Positions 1-4,637 of a stretch of 5,279 nucleotides of DNA are shown one piece after another. Location of the stretch: the NCBI GenBank assembly GCA_023488645.1, contig JAMDDL010000102.1:1-5279 (forward strand). The letters run 5' to 3'. The first letter of the stretch is position 1; each line of letters opens with the position of its first letter. The position numbers were made by a program, and so were the translations under genes. The stretch comes from Actinomycetota bacterium (lineage in GTDB: Bacteria; Actinomycetota; Humimicrobiia; Humimicrobiales; Humimicrobiaceae). The notes beneath the pieces are model-generated. The model was given only the letters and a program-made list of their open reading frames with translations, was not told where the DNA came from and made no database searches.

Positions 1-338
1 CAAAAATAAATGATGAGATAAAAATAATAAGATACTTAAAAAAAGAGGGGTCGAAAGATTTAATAATAAAAATGGGGAAACAGGGCGCGACAGCGTGTAT
101 TGATAATAAAATATTTAAATCTGAAACCTTCCCTGCAACACGTCTGGATTCTACCGGTGCAGGTGACACATTTGATGCTGCTGTTGTTTATGGGATAGCA
201 AACAAGATACCTCCGGAAAAAATCCTTAAAATCGCTAATGCGGCTTCGACTTTTCTTGTATCAAGATTCGAAAACAGGTTCCCTACCATAAAAGATATAA
301 ACAAAATCCTCCTCAATAATTCTACATTTTCACCTTAA
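1..338 (+). CDS. PfkB-family carbohydrate/nucleoside kinase, C-terminal part (5' end outside window)
   Basis: This is the C-terminal third of an ATP-dependent sugar or nucleoside kinase of the PfkB/ribokinase family, which phosphorylates a small hydroxylated substrate in the cytoplasm. The reading frame is open from the first complete codon (3-5), so the gene begins left of the window; the ATG at 72 is internal. The family signature DSTGAGDTFDAA is visible at about 150-185. The Asp of GAGD (165-167) is the expected catalytic base and the Gly-Ala-Gly forms the anion hole. It is preceded by a typical strand, LIIKMGKQGA, and followed by the C-terminal helices IANAAST and FPTIKDINKIL that normally end the fold, so little or nothing is missing at the C-terminus. 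The substrate cannot be deduced without the N-terminal half. The last nine or so codons and the stop lie on DNA homologous to a DUF3786 gene read in another frame, so the natural end was probably replaced by a rearrangement. Confidence 0.85.
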   Translation, partial: KINDEIKIIRYLKKEGSKDLIIKMGKQGATACIDNKIFKSETFPATRLDSTGAGDTFDAAVVYGIANKIPPEKILKIANAASTFLVSRFENRFPTIKDINKILLNNSTFSP

Positions 339-405
339 TGCTGATGGAACTGCCATGACTGGATATCATAAATTTATAGAATATCTATTGTTAGTTTACT
401 ATTCT
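309..405 (+). pseudogene. Remnant of a DUF3786-family gene (copy A, middle part)
   Basis: Bases 311-362 match 947-998 of the intact DUF3786-like gene, in the same orientation, with about five mismatches in 52 bases. In the frame beginning at 310 it reads SSIILHFHLNADGTAMTG, almost identical to the intact protein at SSIILHFLLNADGTAITG. The frame stays open to a TAA at about 403-405, but similarity after 362 is weak (GYHKFIEY against GKWISYME), so the end given is approximate. There is no start codon and no preceding half, so it cannot be a working gene. The 5' end overlaps the kinase stop codon in a different frame. It is best read as the debris of a duplicated or rearranged DUF3786 gene. Confidence 0.7.
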
Positions 406-423
406 TAATTAATTACTCCATAG

Positions 424-579
424 CTACTGCTTGAAAGATGCACTTACCTTATATATTACACCAGCTTTGTCATCGGAAACATATATTGTCTGATCTTTTG
501 AAAATATTATGGCAACAGGCCTTCCAAGGACTTCATTCTTATCTGTAAACCAGCCTGTAATGAAATCTTCTATGACCTT
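424..579 (-). pseudogene. C-terminal remnant of a sorbosone/PQQ-type sugar dehydrogenase
   Basis: On the minus strand, from 579 down to a TAG at 424-426, 51 codons read as the tail of a beta-propeller sugar dehydrogenase. Recognisable pieces are EDFITGWFTD, then GRPVAIIFSKD, then TIYVSDDKAGVIYKV. This order (DF-TGW, GRPV, Y-SDD-AG-IY) is the usual ending of L-sorbosone/glucose dehydrogenase family proteins, which are normally periplasmic or secreted enzymes of several hundred residues. An in-frame stop lies just upstream (580-582). Beyond it the frame reads KIGRI, which may be further family sequence, to another stop near 607. Only the last blade remains, with no start, so this is a gene fragment. 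Family assignment is by motif recognition only. Confidence 0.6.
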
Positions 580-601
580 CTATATTCTTCCTATTTTAGA
601 G

Positions 602-623
602 ATTACTTACTATTGCAAGTAAT
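602..623. repeat. Small inverted repeat upstream of the DUF3786 gene
   Basis: ATTACTT (602-608) and AAGTAAT (617-623) form a perfect 7-bp stem around an 8-base loop and are followed by a T-rich stretch. It could be a weak terminator for transcription arriving from the kinase side, or a binding site over the putative -35 region of the next gene. The stem is AT-rich and could be chance. Confidence 0.25.
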
Positions 624-644
624 TTTCCATTTTTTCTATATAAT
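613..644 (+). promoter_or_regulatory. Possible promoter of the DUF3786-like gene
   Basis: A consensus -10 hexamer TATAAT lies at 639-644. The best upstream -35 candidate is TTGCAA at 613-618, 20 bases away; the spacing is 18 if the overlapping TATATA at 637-642 is taken as -10. Transcription would start at about 650-652, only a few bases before the ATG at 655. In DNA this AT-rich a TATAAT match is common by chance, so the call rests on its position directly upstream of the start codon. Confidence 0.35.
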
Positions 645-654
645 AAAATATATT

Positions 655-1335
655 ATGAACAATTTTATTAAAAATTTAAATCCTGAAATTTCTGAGAACT
701 TATTTAAGAATTATCAATTATTTGGTAAAAACTACCAAAACTACTTTTATGAACTTCTAAGACGAAATATTGCAGACATTTCACTAAATTCAAATTCAAA
801 AATTATTGATGACAATAAAATAATTCTTGATTATTTCAATAAAAAAGTTCTGGTTGATTTAAAAGAAAGGACTGTTTCTTATATAAAAATTACAGGTAAT
901 AAATATAAGGATTTTCTAAAAGAATCTGAGGTTGATTTATTTTCATCCTCAATAATTCTGCATTTTCTTCTTAATGCTGATGGAACTGCTATAACTGGTA
1001 AATGGATTTCATACATGGAACTTCCTGACGGATTATTTTATTCAAGGACAATTCCCGAAGTCTTAAAGCCGCTTATAAATAAATTTGAAAATAACGGAAA
1101 ATTGTTCCTGCAAAAAGCAACACAAATGGGTGGAATTCCTGACAGCAGTTTTAAATTTTCAGCAGTAATTTATCCGTTTAGAATGTTTCCTGCATTAATT
1201 ATTTTTGAAGAAAAATCAGAAGAATTTGATGCTGATGCAAGAATCTTATTTGACAGAAGCGCATCTCATTACTTGAAAACAGACATTATTAAAACCATGA
1301 TTGTGCTTATAGTTAAGAAATTTATAAGTGATTAA
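655..1335 (+). CDS. DUF3786-family protein, function unknown
   Basis: This 226-residue protein matches, by its conserved blocks, the DUF3786 family of anaerobic bacteria and archaea, usually about 200 residues. The blocks are LNADGTAITGKWISYMELPD (about 106-125), GGIPDSSFKF (159-168), YPFRMFPALIIFEE (173-186), then EEFDADARILFD and SASHYLKTDI to about 211. Family members often occur near, or fused to, Fe-S and corrinoid-dependent C1 proteins, so a role there is possible but unproven; this copy shows no cysteine cluster, signal peptide or membrane segment. The ATG at 655 is preferred over an in-frame TTG at 613: residues 613-654 encode an unrelated hydrophobic stretch that overlaps the putative promoter. 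No Shine-Dalgarno precedes either start. Two partial copies of this gene flank it in the same orientation (309-405 and 2719-2828). The next gene, an MFS transporter, converges on it with a 99-base gap. Confidence 0.75.
   Translation: MNNFIKNLNPEISENLFKNYQLFGKNYQNYFYELLRRNIADISLNSNSKIIDDNKIILDYFNKKVLVDLKERTVSYIKITGNKYKDFLKESEVDLFSSSIILHFLLNADGTAITGKWISYMELPDGLFYSRTIPEVLKPLINKFENNGKLFLQKATQMGGIPDSSFKFSAVIYPFRMFPALIIFEEKSEEFDADARILFDRSASHYLKTDIIKTMIVLIVKKFISD
865..974 (+). repeat. Direct repeat unit inside the DUF3786 gene (partner at 2719-2828)
   Basis: These 110 bases recur at 2719-2828 in the same orientation with four mismatches (positions 869, 897, 930 and 969 against the partner). The end of the unit (947-974) also recurs at 311-338. 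It covers codons 71-107 of the intact gene. The repeats are 1,854 bases apart and enclose the 3' two thirds of the DUF3786 gene and the whole MFS gene. Confidence 0.9.
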
Positions 1336-1434
1336 GTCATAACTACAGAAGCAAATACATTAATTATATATTGACAGCTCTCTAATTAAAGATAAAAACC
1401 TAAGAATTAGACCTATAAATAAACTCTGATAATG

Positions 1435-2628
1435 TCATTTTATATTCATGTTTTTCGTAAGGCACAGATGCTTTCTGTATAATAATAAATTTAAAGTTAT
1501 TATAAAAAGCATGAATAAAAGTATTAGATCTACATATAAAACACTTATTTTAGAAAAATGCTCAGAAAAATAACCAGTTAGATATTGAAATATTATTTTA
1601 CCTATATGTCCTGCAGCAATTAATAAACCTGAAACAGAATAAGCATAGCTTTGATTTATTTTAATCCCCATAGAATAGGCAAAAACAAATGTTCCAGTGA
1701 CACAAATTCCAAAAAGAAAAATAAAAATGTTTTTTAGTAATATACTATTAAGTAAATATATAAGGAGTAAAAAAATAAAGGAAGATACTATGCTATAAAA
1801 TAGTACTTTTATTTCGCTAATATATCTTAAAATAAAATTTTTAATTAAAAGTCCAATTAAACCAGCAAATGAAAATCCTGCTAAAAATAATGTGCTTGCC
1901 TTAACATTGATATTAAATACTGAAAAATATGAGGTAAACCAGGTAAAAAAAGTATTTATTACAGCACTATAAAAAAATATTATAATACTGCAAAGTATGA
2001 AATTTTTATTTGTAATAACTTTTCTATTTTCTTTAAAAATCTTTTTAAATTTGATACCTTCCTCTTTTTCATATTTTACCTTTGATAATGTAAAATAAAA
2101 CAAAACAACTACTTGAGGAATAACTAAATAAATAAAAAGATTTTGCCACTTAAAAGTTAGCACTAAAAGCAGGCTTACCAATAGTGGCCCAATTATTCGT
2201 CCTATTGAATCCCCTGTAATTATTTTAAGTAAATTTTTAGTTTTTGAAGTAGTAAACTCATAACTTACGAACGAAAAAGCAAATACGAATATTATACTTG
2301 TAGCAATGTTTACTGATATATAAGATAATGAAAATATTAAAAGATTATGGGAGAAATACAATCCTAAAAGTCCTAGAATGCAAAAAATAGAACCCAAAAT
2401 ATACATTACTTTAATACCAAATAGTTCAATGAGATAACCAGAGACAAGAGTAATAATTAGAGAAGCAAAAGCTCCAATTGATATAACTAAACCTATAATA
2501 TCCAAACCTATTTTTAAATCACTAGAAATTATAGGTATTAGTGGACCAATAATAAAGTTAACTATGGCAATTGTTAGAATTTGTAAAAAAGTAAAAAATA
2601 TAGTATTAAATCTATTAATCAATACCAT
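1435..2628 (-). CDS. Major facilitator superfamily (MFS) transporter
   Basis: This is an integral cytoplasmic-membrane secondary transporter of about 397 residues, the usual MFS size. The hydrophobicity pattern gives 12 segments, roughly 10-33, 44-66, 74-92, 97-122, 140-160, 163-182, then after a charged central loop (184-209) 212-233, 246-268, 274-294, 299-322, 333-355 and 364-386. The loop after segment 2 carries a degenerate motif A, GYLIELFGIK. Segment 5 has GRIIGPLL, which resembles the GxxxGP motif C of drug:H+ antiporters. A drug or metabolite exporter is possible, but the substrate cannot be assigned. AAAGG at about 2641-2645 stands about 9 bases from a TTG (2631) and 12 from the adjacent ATG (2628); the ATG is preferred, but the TTG is not excluded. 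It is visibly more AT-rich than metF or nadE. It lies between the intact DUF3786 gene and one of its partial copies, which suggests acquisition or rearrangement at this site. Confidence 0.85.
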   Translation of the reverse strand: MVLINRFNTIFFTFLQILTIAIVNFIIGPLIPIISSDLKIGLDIIGLVISIGAFASLIITLVSGYLIELFGIKVMYILGSIFCILGLLGLYFSHNLLIFSLSYISVNIATSIIFVFAFSFVSYEFTTSKTKNLLKIITGDSIGRIIGPLLVSLLLVLTFKWQNLFIYLVIPQVVVLFYFTLSKVKYEKEEGIKFKKIFKENRKVITNKNFILCSIIIFFYSAVINTFFTWFTSYFSVFNINVKASTLFLAGFSFAGLIGLLIKNFILRYISEIKVLFYSIVSSFIFLLLIYLLNSILLKNIFIFLFGICVTGTFVFAYSMGIKINQSYAYSVSGLLIAAGHIGKIIFQYLTGYFSEHFSKISVLYVDLILLFMLFIITLNLLLYRKHLCLTKNMNIK

Positions 2629-2718
2629 CAATATTTGAAACCTTTAAATTTTATGTATCTAATTATTCTATCGAATGCCGAATAAAAAATAAAACCTTTT
2701 TTTATCAACTCCCTCTTA

Positions 2719-2828
2719 GAAAAGACTGTTTCTTATATAAAAATTACAGATAATAAATATAAGGATTTTCTAAAAGAATCTGAGATTGATTTATTTTCAT
2801 CCTCAATAATTCTGCATTTTCTACTTAA
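2719..2828 (+). pseudogene. Remnant of a DUF3786-family gene (copy B, middle part)
   Basis: These 110 bases are about 96% identical (106 of 110) to 865-974 of the intact DUF3786-like gene and lie in the same orientation. In the matching frame it reads EKTVSYIKITDNKYKDFLKE and continues to SSSIILHFLLK before diverging to KERGKC and a TAG at 2842-2846. There is no plausible start upstream: the sequence before 2719 belongs to the leader of the divergent MFS gene. Two of the four differences change the amino acid (G to D, V to I), so the copy is recent or has been kept alike by recombination. It is too short to fold as the family domain. Confidence 0.85.
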
Positions 2829-2896
2829 GGAAAGAGGAAAATGTTAGGAGTAGCAATGTATGCAACCATAAAAAGAATTGCTCCTTTAAATTGAAA

Positions 2897-3022
2897 CTAA
2901 AAATATTTTAATGCATTGAAAATAGCTGACGGCTTTAATTTTAGTGTCTGGTCTATTTCAGCATAACTCAAATATCCACAATTTTTACATAGTTCGACAT
3001 CTCCGGAAAAAGTGAGATATCT
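2897..3022 (-). pseudogene. Decayed minus-strand coding fragment with a CxxC motif
   Basis: On the minus strand, 41 codons upstream of a TAG (2897-2899) read as a soluble protein C-terminus with the metal-site-like motif GDVELCKNCGYLSY and then KPSAIFNAL before KYF-stop. Upstream in this frame is a TAA (3023-3025). A one-base shift near 3005 joins it to a coding-looking stretch, FEQIKVGKDISLFP, in the neighbouring frame, consistent with a frameshifted gene. I do not recognise the family. The CxxC could bind zinc or an Fe-S cluster in the intact protein. No start codon or ribosome binding site is visible. Confidence 0.35.
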
Positions 3023-3057
3023 TTACCGACCTTTATCTGTTCGAATTTAAAATGTTA

Positions 3058-3228
3058 TCAATGGGAGAATATAACAAATATACTTGCTATGATTGCATCA
3101 TAAGTTAAATAAGATATAAATGAAATGCTTTTTCTGTCTGATACTACTTTGCTCTGGCCAATTAAAAACACTACCTTTAGCAAAAAACAAGTGTTTTTAT
3201 TACTATATTCATAACTTTTACACTTATA
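3058..3228 (-). pseudogene. Open frame continuing in phase past the metF stop; possible membrane-protein fragment
   Basis: Directly after the metF TAA (3229-3231) and in the same frame, 56 further sense codons run to a TGA at 3058-3060. The second half looks protein-like: VVFLIGQSKVVSDRKS, then a hydrophobic end, AIIASIFVIFSH, resembling a C-terminal transmembrane helix. There is no start codon with a ribosome binding site. It could be the tail of a lost membrane protein, or chance openness in AT-rich DNA. I cannot assign a family. Confidence 0.25.
3164..3198 (-). terminator. Possible intrinsic terminator of metF
   Basis: AAAAACACT and AGTGTTTTT form a perfect 9-bp inverted repeat (3164-3172 with 3190-3198) around a 17-base loop, 31 bases beyond the metF stop. 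Read on the minus strand the right arm ends in five T's and is followed by AATT. The large loop and low GC make it weak. By symmetry it could act in both directions. Confidence 0.4.
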
Positions 3229-3534
3229 TTAAGCAAATTGGTTATATGTTTTTTGTTGATAGAACTTAAAAATCTTTTCTGCAACATACATATAAATTGA
3301 ACGCGGGTGCTCTGGATTTACAGGACCGATGCCTATCAGATCACACAGTTCATTTTCCACTAAAACGTCAACATTACCATTATAATATTTATCCGCACAT
3401 TCTTTTAGATTATCATTAATGATAGCTTTAATTTCTAATAAGTTTTTATTTTCATAATTTTTTGAAAAAACTATCTCTAATGCTCTATTTAAAGATTTAA
3501 AATCAGATGGACCAGTTACACTTTTAGTAGCCAT
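3229..3534 (-). CDS. Possible separate 101-residue protein from an internal start in metF
   Basis: This nested candidate shares the metF frame and stop. Translation could begin at the ATG at 3534 (MATKSVTGPSDFK), which is 8 bases downstream of a perfect AAGGAGG. The product would be small, soluble and mostly helical, with two cysteines and a conserved-looking segment, ELCDLIGIGPVNPEHPR, followed by an amphipathic C-terminal helix. No family is recognised. It may be made in addition to the full-length fusion, or the site may be the fossil start of a gene once separate from metF. The alternative is that the AAG GAG GAA codons (Lys-Glu-Glu) form the site by chance. Confidence 0.4.
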   Translation of the reverse strand: MATKSVTGPSDFKSLNRALEIVFSKNYENKNLLEIKAIINDNLKECADKYYNGNVDVLVENELCDLIGIGPVNPEHPRSIYMYVAEKIFKFYQQKTYNQFA

Positions 3535-4461
3535 TGCTTTTTCCTCCTTACATAATTCCTGTAAAATCTTTTTTGTTCCTTCAGGCTTATCCATAGTAAA
3601 AAATTGAATTCCTGGAGCACCTTGCTCCATTAGTTTCTTGCACATAGATAAAGTATGTTCTTCAAGTATTTTACCAATGGCATCGTTATCATCTTTATAA
3701 GATTCGAGTTTATCATTTAATTTTTTAGGAATTTCTATACCCATCTGCTTTGAGACAAATTTAATCTGTCCATATTTATCCATGGGCATTACTCCAGGAA
3801 TAATAGGAATATCTATGCCTATTTTTTTTGCGTTCTCCACAAATTCTAAAAATACCTCTGTGTCAAAAAATAATTGAGTAACTATATAATCTGCTCCATT
3901 GTCAACCTTAATTTTTAAGTGCTTGATATCTTCATCTCTATCAAGGCATTCGGGATGACCATTTGGATAACCGGCAACAGCAATTCCAAAATTCGTTGGT
4001 GATGCCTTATAATTTTTTTCTACTGAAGATAATATATATTCTCCCTCGTTTAGCAGTTTTATCTGCTTAACAAGTTCACTGGCATACCTGTGTCCTTGTG
4101 GATGAGGTTTAAATTCTTTTTGACCCATGGGTGGATCACCTCTTAGTGCAAAAACATTCTCAATTTCATTAAACTTCATTTCCATTAGTAAATTTTCAAT
4201 ATCTTGTTTTGATTTGTTGACACAGGTAAAATGAGGTATGCATTCAATTCCATATTTTTCCTTTAATCCTGCAGCAATGGCTATTGTACCTCCTCTTAAG
4301 CTCCCCAATGCTCCACCAGTAATACTAATAAATGCTGGATTAAATGGCATTAAATTATCTAAAGTATCAAGTATTGCATCCATTGATTCGCCATTTCTTG
4401 GTGGAAATACTTCTAATGAATATACTGGTTTTCCCATTGAATATAATTCAGATGCTTTCAT
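3229..4461 (-). CDS. metF: 5,10-methylenetetrahydrofolate reductase with C-terminal extension
   Basis: This flavoprotein reduces 5,10-methylene-THF to 5-methyl-THF in the cytoplasm, feeding methionine synthesis or, in acetogens, the methyl branch of C1 metabolism. It has 410 residues. The TIM-barrel MetF domain fills about 1-304 and shows the family motifs in order: SLEVFPPRN (Glu17, equivalent to the essential Glu28 of the E. coli enzyme), PHFTC, FALRGDPP (Asp109, equivalent to Asp120), AVAGYPNGHPE, QLFFD (196-200), PGVMP (222-226) and GAPGIQFFTMD (281-291). Usual MetF proteins end near here at about 290-300 residues. Residues 310-410 are an extra domain I do not recognise, and it begins at an ATG with its own ribosome binding site. 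The start is the ATG at 4461, placed 6 bases from GAAAGGAG; an in-frame TTG at 4467 touches that site and is rejected. nadE lies 176 bases upstream on the same strand; co-transcription is possible, but the gap is long. Confidence 0.93.
   Translation of the reverse strand: MKASELYSMGKPVYSLEVFPPRNGESMDAILDTLDNLMPFNPAFISITGGALGSLRGGTIAIAAGLKEKYGIECIPHFTCVNKSKQDIENLLMEMKFNEIENVFALRGDPPMGQKEFKPHPQGHRYASELVKQIKLLNEGEYILSSVEKNYKASPTNFGIAVAGYPNGHPECLDRDEDIKHLKIKVDNGADYIVTQLFFDTEVFLEFVENAKKIGIDIPIIPGVMPMDKYGQIKFVSKQMGIEIPKKLNDKLESYKDDNDAIGKILEEHTLSMCKKLMEQGAPGIQFFTMDKPEGTKKILQELCKEEKAMATKSVTGPSDFKSLNRALEIVFSKNYENKNLLEIKAIINDNLKECADKYYNGNVDVLVENELCDLIGIGPVNPEHPRSIYMYVAEKIFKFYQQKTYNQFA
3543..3549 (-). 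promoter_or_regulatory. Internal Shine-Dalgarno site within metF
   Basis: AAGGAGG on the minus strand lies within codons for Cys-Lys-Glu-Glu at the end of the MetF domain, 8 bases before an in-frame ATG GCT ACT. The sequence and spacing are better than those in front of metF itself. Confidence 0.55.
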
Positions 4462-4467
4462 ACCCAA

Positions 4468-4475
4468 CTCCTTTC
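4468..4475 (-). promoter_or_regulatory. Ribosome binding site of metF
   Basis: GAAAGGAG on the minus strand ends 6 bases before the ATG at 4461. It decides the start, because the alternative TTG at 4467 directly abuts it. Confidence 0.8.
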
Positions 4476-4502
4476 TCTAAAACAATAATTAATTAAAAAT
4501 AT

Positions 4503-4568
4503 TTTCCGGAAATAAGTATTGTAATTACTATGTAACATTAGATACATATTATTGTAACTATTATTACA
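4503..4568. promoter_or_regulatory. Repeat-rich leader upstream of metF, candidate operator region
   Basis: This segment holds a perfect 10-bp palindrome, TTTCCGGAAA (4503-4512), then TGTAA at 4520, 4531 and 4553, i.e. at spacings of 11 and 22 bases on one helix face. The last copy is half of TGTAACTATTATTACA (4553-4568), with 5-bp inverted arms. On the minus strand a weak promoter, TTACAA then 17 bases then TATTTT, can be drawn across the palindrome. This would suit a regulator of metF, but no known operator consensus is matched with confidence, and no riboswitch fold is recognised. Confidence 0.3.
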
Positions 4569-4577
4569 TACATATGA

Positions 4578-4599
4578 TATTAATTCAATAGAATTAATA
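4578..4599. repeat. Perfect AT-rich inverted repeat between nadE and metF
   Basis: TATTAATTC and GAATTAATA form a perfect 9-bp stem with an AATA loop, 39 bases beyond the nadE stop. No T-run follows on the minus strand, so it is not a standard terminator. It may stabilise the nadE 3' end or bind a protein. Confidence 0.4.
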
Positions 4600-4637
4600 G
4601 AAATATTTGTAGTAAGACTTAAGTAATAGGGGGTTTT

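Larger units (their letters stand above)
2829..3228. other. 400-base region without an intact gene
   Basis: This region lies between the partial DUF3786 copy and the end of metF. No ORF with both a credible start and a family match is present on either strand. It contains two minus-strand stretches that look like decayed coding sequence (2897-3022 and 3058-3228) and a possible metF terminator (3164-3198). A 17-codon plus-strand ORF at 2841 preceded by GAGGAAA is too short to call. Confidence 0.6.

Noticed and set aside
613..654. In-frame TTG at 613 as the start of the DUF3786 gene
   Set aside because: The 14 extra residues are hydrophobic and unlike the family, no Shine-Dalgarno precedes it, and it overlaps the likely promoter. 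The ATG at 655 is preferred.
1381..1411. Inverted repeat TCTAATT/AATTAGA between the convergent DUF3786 and MFS genes as a shared terminator
   Set aside because: The 7-bp stem has only one GC pair, a 17-base loop and no T-run on either side; it is not convincing as a terminator.
1435..2828. Insertion sequence or composite transposon around the MFS gene
   Set aside because: There is no transposase and no terminal inverted repeats; the flanking repeats are pieces of a protein-coding gene, so homologous duplication explains them better.
2841..2894. 17-codon plus-strand ORF with GAGGAAA just before its ATG
   Set aside because: It is too short, the ribosome binding site touches the ATG, and it lies in remnant DNA with no recognisable product.
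3061..3108. 15-codon plus-strand ORF with a CxxC motif (CYDC)
   Set aside because: It is very short, has a poor upstream site, and lies opposite another open frame; chance is the simplest explanation.
4238..4480. 80-codon plus-strand ORF opposite the start of metF
   Set aside because: It lies wholly antisense to the strongly conserved MetF N-terminus, has no ribosome binding site and resembles no family; it is a shadow of metF.
4462..4637. Riboswitch or T-box leader for metF
   Set aside because: The region is 176 bases of almost pure AT with no recognisable SAM-box or T-box core elements.
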